Positions 34,073-42,982 of a stretch of DNA of 64,000 nt are shown piece after piece; position 1 is the stretch's first letter; each line of letters starts with the position of its first letter. This DNA comes from Mucilaginibacter pallidiroseus. Lineage in GTDB: Bacteria; Bacteroidota; Bacteroidia; Sphingobacteriales; Sphingobacteriaceae. The notes beneath the pieces are model-generated. The model had not been told where the DNA came from, searched no databases, and saw only the letters and a list, made by a program, of their open reading frames with translations. The DNA is taken from NCBI RefSeq assembly GCF_007846085.1, contig NZ_VOEJ01000006.1, positions 62,001-126,000 of the forward strand. Reading direction: 5' to 3'. Both the position numbers and the translations under genes were made by a program.

Positions 34073-36166
34073 CTAATTGTAAAATGTCCAGGCAACGCCA
34101 AACTTAAGCATCTTCTCCATTTGCGGGTAGCGGTTAACGGTGTAAAAGCCTTTGCTAAACAAACCCTGGTTCACGTAATCGTATTGGATAAAAATGTTGG
34201 TACGCTCTAGTGTGGTCTTGAAGAAAACACTGCCGATAGGGTATGACGTAAAAGTAACATCAGGCCCGTTGTAAAACTGGCCAATTCCAAGCGCATATGA
34301 TGGCGCTTTGTATTCCGAATTGTAACGTGCCGTTACACCAAACTGAGATTTAAGCACATTAAAAAACGTTGCATCAAAGTATAAGCTGCTGTAGGTGTAA
34401 ATTTCCGGGGTGCGGAGTATGTTACGGTTATCTGTTTTTTGGTAAACCAGGTAATTGTCGAAGTGCAGCCTGCGCCATTTTAGGTTTTTACCTGCACTTA
34501 TCTTAAGCATGTTAATGGCGCCGCCAAATTGCATTGGTGTTGCGTCGATACCGCCGTTTGGAGAGGCAAAGTACAAGTAGTCATTAATCAGGAAATACTC
34601 TGCCTTCACATCAAATTGCAACATATCGTTTATATAGTTAAACGACAGGTTGGTTACCTTTTGATTGTTAAAATCATTATTGAATATATAATGGTTGGAT
34701 ATCCAATTGGTGTATATCATGCCCGGCGAACTGCTTTGCAGGTAGGCTCCCAACACTATGCGGCCTGCCTTGCGGCCGCCTGCCAGGCTTAGCTTTGCAT
34801 CGTACAATAAATCGCCAAAATTTCGGCCCTGTACAATCTGCCTGATATCGCCGTCGAGGTATATCCTGTCGCTAAAACGGTATCCCAACTTGGCTTTAAG
34901 CGTAATGTTCTGAAAGCTCTCGTTTTGTACCCGGCTTGGCAGTATCTGCTTACGGCCAACGCTGTTTAGTACAGAATCGCTCACAAACTGGCTCATCTTG
35001 TAATAATCCTGCGTTAAACCTACGTCGAGCTTTAATTCATTTTTTACGAAGCCTACTGAGCGCCCTCTCAGGTAAAAGCTGTACGAGAAATCATTTTGTA
35101 AATGCAGTACGTTAAGCGAATCACGAGAGCGTGCTGCGGTAAAATAATAGTCGGGAAATACATTGTACGTATCCACACCATTTTGCAGGTAATTGTACTT
35201 ACGCTGATTATAATAAAAGGTGTAAGCAACGCGCTGTGTAGGCAGCACACTGGTAGTGCCGTTTTTAGCACTATCAATACGGCCTATGTAGTAAAACTGC
35301 TTTACATACAAGCCATTGTTTTTCTGGCTCTGAAAGCTGCTGCCAAGGCGAACCGGCTCCCGCGATTTATCAAAGCTGCCGGTATTATAAATATCGTTAT
35401 TTTGCAGCGAGCCCGTTTCAGGTGCCTTAAGATTATTGAATAATAAATTGGCCAGCAAGTTATACCGTTTGTTAACCGAATGGTACCAGCTAAATAAACC
35501 AAAGTTTATATCGCTCACGTTTTGGCTAAGTACATTGTTATTACTGTAATAGCCGCGCGAACCGTTAAAGTTCATCATGAGGCCAATGTTCCAGTTAGGC
35601 TTCACGTTTTGGGTATGCACAACTTTAAACAGCTGCTCTTTCGTGCTGCCCAGCGTATTATATAACGATAGCAGGGTATAAGGCGCGCGGGCATTGTAAT
35701 AGTTAATATCCTGCGGCTGCAGCAGGTACGCATCCAGCGAGTGCAGGCCCTCATCAAACCCAATAGTTTTACGCGGATTAAAAAGCAGGTCGCGTTGCGA
35801 AACGCCAAGATAGCCCAGGCTTATTTTGGGGTTTCGTGGCTGGCTTAAAACGCTCCAATTCTCGAAGTTTACCAGGCCCGTATCCAGCGGGAACAACTGG
35901 ATGCTGTCGCTCAGCAAACGCTCGGTTGTAACCTTTATGAATTTGGAATTGATAACAATAGAGTCGCGGTGCGATTCTTCACGCGCACGTACCGAATCCA
36001 GGTTTTGTGATTGCTCCCTGCTTTGCACTCTGCCTGTATCACGGCTGTAAACAGGCTCCATACGGCCGGTAGTTGGGTTGGTAGGATAGCGGTTTATTTG
36101 CGCCGATGCAAATTGTGCCGACGCGCAAATCAATATCACCAATAAGTATTTGAGCCTTTGGGCCAT
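34073..36166 (-). CDS. Putative porin (Porin_10-like outer-membrane beta-barrel)
   Basis: A 697-residue outer-membrane protein. The signal peptide 'LKYLLVILICASAQFASA' is followed by a charged, Ser/Arg-rich spacer (about 25-75) and a large barrel of repeated amphipathic strands ('FYYNQRKYNYLQNG', 'FTSYPIGSVFFKTTLERTN') ending in 'WTFYN' with a terminal aromatic segment. It matches the Bacteroidota putative porin family. It is last in the lpxK/PNP/porin run, and its ATG overlaps the PNP stop as TAATG. It would admit small solutes, possibly nucleosides given its neighbour. Confidence 0.85.
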   Translation of the reverse strand: MAQRLKYLLVILICASAQFASAQINRYPTNPTTGRMEPVYSRDTGRVQSREQSQNLDSVRAREESHRDSIVINSKFIKVTTERLLSDSIQLFPLDTGLVNFENWSVLSQPRNPKISLGYLGVSQRDLLFNPRKTIGFDEGLHSLDAYLLQPQDINYYNARAPYTLLSLYNTLGSTKEQLFKVVHTQNVKPNWNIGLMMNFNGSRGYYSNNNVLSQNVSDINFGLFSWYHSVNKRYNLLANLLFNNLKAPETGSLQNNDIYNTGSFDKSREPVRLGSSFQSQKNNGLYVKQFYYIGRIDSAKNGTTSVLPTQRVAYTFYYNQRKYNYLQNGVDTYNVFPDYYFTAARSRDSLNVLHLQNDFSYSFYLRGRSVGFVKNELKLDVGLTQDYYKMSQFVSDSVLNSVGRKQILPSRVQNESFQNITLKAKLGYRFSDRIYLDGDIRQIVQGRNFGDLLYDAKLSLAGGRKAGRIVLGAYLQSSSPGMIYTNWISNHYIFNNDFNNQKVTNLSFNYINDMLQFDVKAEYFLINDYLYFASPNGGIDATPMQFGGAINMLKISAGKNLKWRRLHFDNYLVYQKTDNRNILRTPEIYTYSSLYFDATFFNVLKSQFGVTARYNSEYKAPSYALGIGQFYNGPDVTFTSYPIGSVFFKTTLERTNIFIQYDYVNQGLFSKGFYTVNRYPQMEKMLKFGVAWTFYN

Positions 36167-36981
36167 TAAAGCGTTGCTATAAGTTCTTTTAATATCAAAG
36201 TTAGTTTCGGTTCGGCCTGGCTTGCTACTGCAATTATTTCCTCAACAGATACCGGCTTTAAATCCTCCGGAAAACCTTCATCTGTCAAAACTGATATTGC
36301 AAATACAGGCAGACCCATATGGTTGGCCACAATAACCTCGGGCACGGTACTCATACCCACGGCGTCGCCGCCTATAATGCGCAGGTATTTGTATTCGGCA
36401 CGTGTTTCAAGATTAGGACCTGTAACCGCAACATAAACTCCTTTGTGGCAGGTAATATTGTTTGCGGCGGCTATTTGCAGTGCTTTTTCGATAAGGTGTT
36501 TTTTATAAGGCTCGCTCATGTCCGGGAAACGGGGGCCAAGCTCGGTATTGTTGCGGCCAACAAGCGGGTTAAGCGGCTGCAGGTTTATATGATCGTCAAT
36601 AACCATTAGTTCGCCTTTTTTAAAGGCGGGGTTAAGTGAGCCACTTGCGTTTGATACGAAAAGCGTTTTGATGCCAAGCATTTTTAATACCCTTACCGGG
36701 AAGGTAATTTGCTGCATGCTATAGCCTTCGTAATAATGCAGGCGACCCTGCATAGCCACCACCTTTTTACCGGCCAGTGTACCAAATATCAACTTGCCCG
36801 AATGAAACTCAAGGGTCGACATCGGGAAGTCGGGAATATTGGAGTACATCAATTGCTTTTCAACCTCAATCTCGTTCACTAAGCCACCAAGGCCAGTCCC
36901 TAAAATTATACCGGCTTCGGGCACAAAGTCGCCTATGCGGCTTTTTATATAATTAGTTGTTGTTTGGATATTGTCTAACAT
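36166..36981 (-). CDS. Purine-nucleoside phosphorylase (trimeric PNP type)
   Basis: A 271-residue enzyme. Motifs are 'ILGTGLGGLV' (about residues 26-35), 'GRLHYYEGYSMQQITFPVR', 'FVSNASGSLN' and 'GPNLETRAEYKYLRIIGGDA' followed by 'VGMSTVPE', the classic trimeric PNP signature. It splits (deoxy)guanosine or inosine with phosphate for purine salvage. It overlaps the end of lpxK by 29 bp and its stop overlaps the porin start by one base, so all three are translationally coupled. Confidence 0.95.
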   Translation of the reverse strand: MLDNIQTTTNYIKSRIGDFVPEAGIILGTGLGGLVNEIEVEKQLMYSNIPDFPMSTLEFHSGKLIFGTLAGKKVVAMQGRLHYYEGYSMQQITFPVRVLKMLGIKTLFVSNASGSLNPAFKKGELMVIDDHINLQPLNPLVGRNNTELGPRFPDMSEPYKKHLIEKALQIAAANNITCHKGVYVAVTGPNLETRAEYKYLRIIGGDAVGMSTVPEVIVANHMGLPVFAISVLTDEGFPEDLKPVSVEEIIAVASQAEPKLTLILKELIATL

Positions 36982-38008
36982 AGTCTGTTATAATTTTATC
37001 AAAGTTTTGCTGCCCGTTGTTTAAAAACTCGATGCCAATGGGCTGTACAAAAAATGGCAGTTGTGCCACAGCATTTTGTAACGACTGTTCTCTTAAACGC
37101 TGCGCATCTTTTTCTGTTGTGATGATGAGCTTGTTTGGTGACGTGCAGGCAGCAAAGTCGGCAGCAAGTTTACTGATATTTTTTAAGGTAAATTGATGAT
37201 GATCGGGATAATTATGGTGTACAATTTTGGGCGTTTGCGTTTGCAGGTAGGTTGTAAGTGGTGCAGGGTTGGCAATGCCCGTAAGTAGAAACACAGTAGT
37301 ATCTGCATCAATGCTAATATCAACATCGTTACCGTTTAATGGCCTCAAAGGTTGATACTTTATCGAGCTGAAAAACAATGGCTGCCAGTTCATGGGCGAT
37401 AAGCGATTATAGCACCTGGTAAATTCTGCCTCGCCAATGTTTGGGGGGCATTTTGTTACCACCATCATATCGGCTCGCCAACGGCCGCTAAACGGTTCGC
37501 GCAGGTTGCCTGCAGGCAACATAAATTGAGGCTGTTGCAAGCTTTTATAATCAAACAGCAAAATGCTGAAGCCCGGTTTTACCGCCCGGTGCTGAAATGC
37601 ATCGTCAAGAATAATCAAGTTATGTTGTGCCTTTAAATTATCTATCCCGGCAGCCCTGTCTTCGCAAACGGCTACGGTTACATCCGGATACTTGCTTTTA
37701 AACTGTGCAGGCTCGTCACCAACCTGGGTTGCCACTGCATTGGCCGGGGCGGTTATAAAGCCCTTTGTTTGCCTGCCATAGCCCCGGCTTAGGGTAGCGA
37801 GTTTATAGTCTCTTTTAAACAAAGCAATCAAATACTCTGTCATTGGCGATTTACCTGCGCCGCCAACCTCAAGGTTGCCAACGCTGATAACAGGCAAATC
37901 AAATTCCCGGCTTTTAAAAATGCCGGCATCATAAAGCCAGTTGCGGATTATTACAACAAAGCCATAGAGCAATGAAAGAGGCAATAGAAGCCAGCGCAGG
38001 AATTGCAT
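36953..38008 (-). CDS. lpxK: Tetraacyldisaccharide 4'-kinase
   Basis: A 351-residue inner-membrane kinase. An N-terminal membrane helix ('MQFLRWLLLPLSLLYGFVVI') precedes the Walker A 'GNLEVGGAGKSPMTEYL' (about residues 43-59) and the conserved 'LSRGYGRQTKG' and 'ILDDAFQHRAV'. It phosphorylates the 4' position of the lipid A precursor DS-1-P using ATP. It heads the lpxK/PNP/porin run. Divergent from a serine hydrolase gene 45 bp away. Confidence 0.95.
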   Translation of the reverse strand: MQFLRWLLLPLSLLYGFVVIIRNWLYDAGIFKSREFDLPVISVGNLEVGGAGKSPMTEYLIALFKRDYKLATLSRGYGRQTKGFITAPANAVATQVGDEPAQFKSKYPDVTVAVCEDRAAGIDNLKAQHNLIILDDAFQHRAVKPGFSILLFDYKSLQQPQFMLPAGNLREPFSGRWRADMMVVTKCPPNIGEAEFTRCYNRLSPMNWQPLFFSSIKYQPLRPLNGNDVDISIDADTTVFLLTGIANPAPLTTYLQTQTPKIVHHNYPDHHQFTLKNISKLAADFAACTSPNKLIITTEKDAQRLREQSLQNAVAQLPFFVQPIGIEFLNNGQQNFDKIITDYVRQYPNNN

Positions 38009-38053
38009 AGGCAGTAAAGATAGGAAAGTGGAATTTATGTTACCTTAGTTAAC

Positions 38054-38965
38054 ATGAAACAAATAAGCTTCATTATTATAATAATGCTATTGGCGAATAT
38101 GCACAGCTTCGCCCAAACAGATGCTAAACTAACAACTCAACTACAAAAAGCAGTAAGCGGTTTTAACGGGCAGGTTGGCGTTTACGTGCAAAATTTAAAA
38201 ACGGGTAAGGTTGCCGCTATTAATGCGGATACGTTGTTCCCGACGGCCAGTATGATAAAGGTAAGCATCCTAGCTGGTGTGATGGACAAGATCGAGAAAG
38301 GCGAATTGCAATACAACCAAAAACTAAAATATCGCGATTCGCTGCTTTACGCAGGCGAAGATATTTTAGGATCATTTAAAGATGGCGATAGCATTTACCT
38401 AAGCAAGGTAGCCATGCTGATGATCACCATGAGCGATAATACCGCAAGCCTTTGGCTGCAAAAACTTGCAGACGGCAAGAACATTAACAATTGGCTCGAG
38501 CAAAACGGGTTCAAATATATGCGTATCAACTCGAGAGTTGAGGGGCGGGAGGCTATGCGCCCAATTTACGGGTGGGGTGTTACTACGCCCCGCGAAATGT
38601 GTAAACTATTCACCATGATACATGATGGTACGGCAGTAAGCCCCGCCGCAAGTGAGCGCATGTATCGAACCATGAGCCATATATACTGGGATCAAAACGC
38701 ACTTGCCCAAATACCGCCTTACATACAAACAATATCCAAGCAGGGTGCTGTAGATGCATCACGGTCGGAAACCGTGCTGGTTAACGCCCCGCATGGCGAT
38801 TACGTATTTTCTGTTATCACAAAAAACAATAAAGACCAACGCTGGACGGCCGACAACGAAGCTTCCACCCTGATCAGGAAAATATCGGCCCTGCTTTGGC
38901 ACTATTATGAGCCGCAAAGCAAATGGAAGCCTGCAGGCGGCGTAGCAAAATATATGCTTAATTAA
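38054..38965 (+). CDS. Class A beta-lactamase-like serine hydrolase
   Basis: A 303-residue periplasmic protein. The signal peptide ends near 'SFAQT'. The nucleophile motif is S66-x-x-K69 ('TASMIKVS'), and 'SDN' is at 127-129. 'VEGREAMRPIYGWGVTTPREM' holds the omega-loop Glu candidate (163 or 166) and the conserved TTP. The KTG triad is replaced by KQG at 229-231. The fold is class A beta-lactamase-like; the altered third motif leaves true lactamase activity uncertain. A D-peptidase or penicillin-binding role is also possible. Confidence 0.85.
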   Translation: MKQISFIIIIMLLANMHSFAQTDAKLTTQLQKAVSGFNGQVGVYVQNLKTGKVAAINADTLFPTASMIKVSILAGVMDKIEKGELQYNQKLKYRDSLLYAGEDILGSFKDGDSIYLSKVAMLMITMSDNTASLWLQKLADGKNINNWLEQNGFKYMRINSRVEGREAMRPIYGWGVTTPREMCKLFTMIHDGTAVSPAASERMYRTMSHIYWDQNALAQIPPYIQTISKQGAVDASRSETVLVNAPHGDYVFSVITKNNKDQRWTADNEASTLIRKISALLWHYYEPQSKWKPAGGVAKYMLN

Positions 38966-38966
38966 A

Positions 38967-39455
38967 TTACTTAAGCTCGTTAAGCAGGCCGCGTATATCA
39001 AGCTGGCGGGTGTACATTGTTAAGTTACCGTCAGCATCTAAAGGCCATTGCTCGCGCGGGCGGTCCCAATATAACTCAACACCATTTTGATCAGGATCAT
39101 TTAGGTATATCGCTTCGGATACGCCATGATCTGCCGCGCCGGTTATATCATATTTTTTATCAATAAGGCGTTGCAGTATGGCGGCAAGGTCTTTACGCTC
39201 GGGATACAGTATTGCAGTATGGTACAAGCCGGGCGCACGTTCGGGTGCCGGTGCCGAGCCTTTGCTGTGCCATGTATTCAGCCCGATGTGGTGATGATAG
39301 CCTCCGGCCGATATAAATGCAGCCTGATCGCCATACATGGTAATCAATTCAAAACCCAGCAAGTCGCAATAAAATGCCATCGCCCGTGGCAAGTCGCTCA
39401 CTTTTAAATGCACATGGCCTATGCGGGTCTGGGCAGGTATTTGGTAATTGCTCAT
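38967..39455 (-). CDS. VOC family (glyoxalase/extradiol dioxygenase-like) protein
   Basis: A 162-residue protein with 'IGHVHLKVSDLPRAMAFYCD' at residues 12-31, 'YHHHIGLNTWHSKGSAPAPE' and 'GVELYWDRPREQWP'. The His of the first motif, the HHH region and the Glu of 'GVELYWDR' are the expected metal ligands of the CatE/2,3-dihydroxybiphenyl dioxygenase-like group. Substrate is unknown. It ends one base after the stop of the convergent serine hydrolase. Confidence 0.88.
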   Translation of the reverse strand: MSNYQIPAQTRIGHVHLKVSDLPRAMAFYCDLLGFELITMYGDQAAFISAGGYHHHIGLNTWHSKGSAPAPERAPGLYHTAILYPERKDLAAILQRLIDKKYDITGAADHGVSEAIYLNDPDQNGVELYWDRPREQWPLDADGNLTMYTRQLDIRGLLNELK

Positions 39456-39559
39456 TTTATATGTGTTTAAACATCAAATTTAGCGGACTTGATTACACTT
39501 TTCGTTAAAGCATTGTAAATATGTAAATCACAAGCAAATATGGTTAAATTTCAAATCCT

Positions 39560-39567
39560 TACCTTTG
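39560..39567 (+). promoter_or_regulatory. -7 promoter element TACCTTTG of engB
   Basis: A perfect TAnnTTTG match ending only 4 bp before the engB ATG at 39572. If used, the transcript would be nearly leaderless. Confidence 0.5.
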
Positions 39568-39571
39568 CGGC

Positions 39572-40201
39572 ATGATCATTAAATCTGCCGACTTTATTTG
39601 CAGCAATACGCAAGTATCCAAATTGCCGCTGCCATTAAAACCCGAATACGCTTTCATCGGCAGGTCAAACGTGGGTAAGTCGTCACTTATAAATATGCTT
39701 ACGCAGAAGAAGGGCCTTGCAAAAACATCGCAAACACCGGGTAAAACGCAACTCATTAATCATTTCCTGGTTAACGAAGACTGGTACATTGTGGATCTGC
39801 CGGGCTATGGTTATGCCCGTATATCAAAAAGTAAAAAAGAAGACTGGGACAAATTTATCCGTAACTACCTTGATAAACGTGAGAGCCTGCAATGTGTAAT
39901 GGTGCTGATAGATAGCCGCCTTGAACCGCAAAAGATAGACCTTGCCTTCTGCAACTGGCTTGGCGAGAAAGGTCTACCGTTCATACTGATTTTTACCAAG
40001 GCCGATAAGCAGGGCAGCCTGAAAACAGATCAGAATGTGGCCAAGTTCCGCAAGGCATTAATGACTACCTTTGAGGAGGCGCCTCAACACTTTGTAACAT
40101 CATCAGAAACGCAGGCAGGCCGCGATGAAGTTTTAGCATTTATAGCTAATATCAATCAAAGCTTTGAAGCGCCTAAGTACAACGAGGAGTATTATAAGTA
40201 G
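39572..40201 (+). CDS. engB: Ribosome biogenesis GTP-binding protein YihA/YsxC
   Basis: A 209-residue GTPase for assembly of the 50S ribosomal subunit. All G motifs are visible: G1 'GRSNVGKSSLIN' (about residues 30-41), G2 Thr in 'TPGKTQLINHF', G3 'DLPGYGYA', G4 'TKAD' and G5 'TSSE'. Length is normal. It is monocistronic or precedes the UbiA gene, which has its own -7 element. The promoter element lies just before the ATG. Confidence 0.96.
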   Translation: MIIKSADFICSNTQVSKLPLPLKPEYAFIGRSNVGKSSLINMLTQKKGLAKTSQTPGKTQLINHFLVNEDWYIVDLPGYGYARISKSKKEDWDKFIRNYLDKRESLQCVMVLIDSRLEPQKIDLAFCNWLGEKGLPFILIFTKADKQGSLKTDQNVAKFRKALMTTFEEAPQHFVTSSETQAGRDEVLAFIANINQSFEAPKYNEEYYK

Positions 40202-40256
40202 TCTCATCGCTTTGTCGACAGTATTTTGTACGTTTCCCTTTTCTGCAACTAAGGCG

Positions 40257-40264
40257 TATCTTTG
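40257..40264 (+). promoter_or_regulatory. -7 promoter element TATCTTTG of the UbiA gene
   Basis: A perfect TAnnTTTG match, 48 bp before the ATG at 40313. It covers a TTG at 40262 that would otherwise be a possible start. Confidence 0.55.
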
Positions 40265-40312
40265 CGATGCAATTTAGCATTGCATAAGCCTTTAATATTG
40301 CAGCTCAAGTCA

Positions 40313-41167
40313 ATGAAAAAATATTTATCGCTCGTTACTTTCTCGCATACCATATTTGCCATGCCGTTCGCCTTTATTGGCTTCTTTTTGGCAGTTACTA
40401 CAACCAGCCACACTTTTGAGTGGCAAAAGCTGGCAATGATGCTGCTTTGTATGGTGTTTGCCCGCAATTCGGCCATGGCGTTTAACCGCTATCTCGACAG
40501 AGATATTGATGCAAAAAACCCGCGTACCAAACAACGAGATATCCCTGCCGGTCGCATATCACCGGCGGCTGCACTTACCTTTACTTTAACAAACTGCGCA
40601 CTGTTTATTATTACCACATGGTTTATAAACCCATTGTGCTTTTATCTTTCGCCCGTAGCCTTGTTGGTGGTATTGGGTTACAGCGCCACCAAACGTTTTA
40701 CGGCATTGTGCCATATCGTTTTGGGTTTAGGTTTGTCGTTGGCCCCAATAGGTGCTTACCTTGCAGTTACAGGTGCTTTTGCGTTGACACCTGTGTTTTT
40801 CTCATTATCAGTTTTGTGCTGGGTTAGCGGGTTTGATATCATTTACGCCCTGCAGGACGAAGATTTCGATCGTGGCGAAAATCTGCACTCCATTCCCGCC
40901 TGGTTGGGTAAGGTAAATGCTCTGAGTTTGTCAACTGTGTTACATATCTTTTCGGCCATATTTATCTTTATGCCTGTGTTATATACCAATGTGGGCATAT
41001 TATACTATGTAGGTATAGCATTTTTCTGCTCGATGCTTATCTACCAGCACCTGCTGGTTAAGCCAAATGATTTGAGCCGTGTAAACATTGCCTTCATGAC
41101 CACCAACGGTATAGCCAGTGTAGTATTTGCCGCGTTCTTTTTGTTAGACAGGGTATGGATGAAGTAA
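40313..41167 (+). CDS. UbiA-family polyprenyltransferase (MqnP/UbiA-like)
   Basis: A 284-residue membrane enzyme from the ATG at 40313. The first aspartate-rich motif is 'NRYLDRDIDAKNPRT' and the second is 'YALQDEDFDRGENLHSIPAW', with 8 or 9 membrane helices. It joins a prenyl chain to an aromatic acceptor in quinone synthesis. The sequence groups with proteins called 4-hydroxybenzoate polyprenyltransferase or MqnP; the acceptor is uncertain. Its 3' end overlaps the Crp/Fnr gene by 13 bp. Confidence 0.88.
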   Translation: MKKYLSLVTFSHTIFAMPFAFIGFFLAVTTTSHTFEWQKLAMMLLCMVFARNSAMAFNRYLDRDIDAKNPRTKQRDIPAGRISPAAALTFTLTNCALFIITTWFINPLCFYLSPVALLVVLGYSATKRFTALCHIVLGLGLSLAPIGAYLAVTGAFALTPVFFSLSVLCWVSGFDIIYALQDEDFDRGENLHSIPAWLGKVNALSLSTVLHIFSAIFIFMPVLYTNVGILYYVGIAFFCSMLIYQHLLVKPNDLSRVNIAFMTTNGIASVVFAAFFLLDRVWMK

Positions 41168-41766
41168 CTGATGCTCAGCTAAAGCAGTTTCGCGCTCGCC
41201 TTGCAGCATTCGTTGAATTTAACGAAGCCGAGTGGATTGTGATGACACAATACATATCTGTAAAGCAGCTTAAGAAAAAGGCCCACTTTGTTGAGCCTGG
41301 AGAGGTTTGTAAGTATCTGGGTTTTGTAGCAACGGGTTCTGTAAGGTATTTTCATATCATCGACGGTAAGGACATTACCAACTACTTTAGTTTCGAGAAT
41401 GATTTTGTAAGTTCTTACAAAAGCTTCCTCACAGGCGAGACATGTATAAGTTATATCGAGGCGCTTGAGCCATCTACCATATTGGTGGTAAGCAAAAAGA
41501 ATTGGGAAGAAATGCTGAACAACCCTATGCTGGCGTATAAAATTGAGCGCCTAGGCCGCTTGATAGCCGAGTATTACCTCATTTGCTACGAAGACAGGTT
41601 GACGGGCTTTATCACGCAGACACCCGAAGAGCGCTATTTGCAATTGCTTGAAAATGGTAAAGATATCATCAGGCGAATGCCGCAACACTACATTGCCAAC
41701 TTTTTGGGCATAACGCCGGTTTCGCTTTCGCGGATGCGCAAAAGGATCATGGTAAACTCCAGGTGA
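41155..41766 (+). CDS. Crp/Fnr-family transcriptional regulator
   Basis: A 203-residue regulator. A cyclic-nucleotide-binding-like beta-barrel (about residues 25-120, 'HFVEPGEVCKYLGFVATGSV') is followed by a winged helix with 'RMPQHYIANFLGITPVSLSRMRKRI'. It has no Cys cluster of the Fnr kind. It overlaps the UbiA gene by 13 bp and is followed by a perfect 14-bp palindrome (41807-41820) before an SDR gene, its likely target. Effector unknown. Confidence 0.9.
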   Translation: MDEVTDAQLKQFRARLAAFVEFNEAEWIVMTQYISVKQLKKKAHFVEPGEVCKYLGFVATGSVRYFHIIDGKDITNYFSFENDFVSSYKSFLTGETCISYIEALEPSTILVVSKKNWEEMLNNPMLAYKIERLGRLIAEYYLICYEDRLTGFITQTPEERYLQLLENGKDIIRRMPQHYIANFLGITPVSLSRMRKRIMVNSR

Positions 41767-41806
41767 TACACCTTTACTTAATAGCATCCAAACATCATTT
41801 AAAAAC

Positions 41807-41820
41807 TTATCTTAAGATAA
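41807..41820. promoter_or_regulatory. Palindrome TTATCTTAAGATAA, candidate Crp/Fnr-type site
   Basis: A perfect 14-bp palindrome 41 bp after the Crp/Fnr gene and 53 bp before the SDR gene. Its centre lies about 43 bp upstream of the transcription start predicted from the -7 element at 41844-41851, the class II activator position. Confidence 0.5.
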
Positions 41821-41843
41821 CGTTTTGGTTTACAACGGGCCAG

Positions 41844-41851
41844 TAAATTTG
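41844..41851 (+). promoter_or_regulatory. -7 promoter element TAAATTTG of the SDR gene
   Basis: Matches TAnnTTTG, 22 bp before the ATG at 41874. A TTTG at 41824-41827 may serve as a -33 element with a 16-bp spacer. Confidence 0.5.
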
Positions 41852-41873
41852 CTTCATACCAAAAGATACAGAC

Positions 41874-42803
41874 ATGCATACCATATTAGGAGCAGGCGGG
41901 CCGGTAGCCAATGCGCTTACCCGCGAGTTAATCAACAACAACAAAACTATTCGCCTGATTAGCCGCAGGCAGGTTGCCATAAAGGCAGACAACCTTACCT
42001 GGCAAAAGGCTGATTTACTTAACCTGGGCCAACTAAGTGCCGCCACCAAAGGCTCGGAAGTGATATATATGTGCGCGGGCCTTGTTTACGATGTCAAGAT
42101 TTGGCAGGAGCAATGGCCAATCATTATGAAAAATATTATTGCAGTAGCAAAGGAGCACAAGGCCCGGTTGATATTTTTCGACAATGTGTATATGTACGGC
42201 CTTGTTAACAGCCCGATGACGGAGAATACACCAAACAACCCTAACAGCGAAAAAGGTAAAGTGCGTGCTGCAATTGCCGAGACGCTGATGGCAGAGATAA
42301 AAGCCGGAAACATACAGGCGACAATTGCTCGCGCTCCCGATTTTTACGGAACCGACAGCACTAATGCTTTCCTGGATTTAATGGTGCTTAGCAAATATGC
42401 AAAAGGCGAAAAGGCCCAATGGATGGGCGACCCAAACAAGCTGCACAATTTTATTTACATACCCGATGCCGGGCGTGCAATGTACCTGCTGGGTCAATTC
42501 CCGGAGAGCGATAACCAGATTTGGCACCTGCCTACCGCACCTGTAATGACAGGCAAGCAATTTATAGAAATGGCTGCACGTATCTATGGGGTTAAGCCAA
42601 AATATATGCGGGTAAATAAGTTTATGCTTTGGCTATTAGGTTTATTTAATAAGCTTATTGCAGGCACTGTTGAGATGTATTATCAAACCGACCACGATTA
42701 TATTTTTGATTCGTCGAAATTTGAGAAGGCCTTCAACTTCAAGCCAACGAGTTATGAGGATGGGATAAGGGAAATGTCGGAAACGATATATAAGCCGGAG
42801 TGA
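41874..42803 (+). CDS. NAD(P)-dependent epimerase/SDR family protein
   Basis: A 309-residue extended-SDR protein with the Rossmann motif 'ILGAGGPVANALTRELI' at residues 4-20. 'FFDNVYMYGLVNSPMTE' lies at the usual Tyr active site, and the C-terminal substrate region contains 'IARAPDFYGTDST'. Substrate unknown. It sits downstream of the Crp/Fnr regulator with a palindromic site and promoter between them. Such regulator-SDR pairs are common, so direct control is likely. Confidence 0.85.
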   Translation: MHTILGAGGPVANALTRELINNNKTIRLISRRQVAIKADNLTWQKADLLNLGQLSAATKGSEVIYMCAGLVYDVKIWQEQWPIIMKNIIAVAKEHKARLIFFDNVYMYGLVNSPMTENTPNNPNSEKGKVRAAIAETLMAEIKAGNIQATIARAPDFYGTDSTNAFLDLMVLSKYAKGEKAQWMGDPNKLHNFIYIPDAGRAMYLLGQFPESDNQIWHLPTAPVMTGKQFIEMAARIYGVKPKYMRVNKFMLWLLGLFNKLIAGTVEMYYQTDHDYIFDSSKFEKAFNFKPTSYEDGIREMSETIYKPE

Positions 42804-42865
42804 ATTAAGTCGCTAATTGTTACCCTCTTTGCTATGCAACGAGGGATGTTTTTGTGTCTTTTATT

Positions 42866-42890
42866 ACCTTTCTTCGCAAAGAAGAAAGGT
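42866..42890. repeat. Hairpin with arms ACCTTTCTTC and GAAGAAAGGT
   Basis: A perfect 10-bp stem with a 5-base loop in the gap after the SDR gene. There is no T-run on either side, so a role as a terminator is doubtful. It may be a remnant of a dispersed repeat. Confidence 0.45.
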
Positions 42891-42982
42891 TGAGTAGCGT
42901 AAATATCAGAGTAATTAAATATAAGGCAATTAGTTAACTTTAAGCCGACAAATCTTTACACATAAATGTTTTTGAAATAGGA

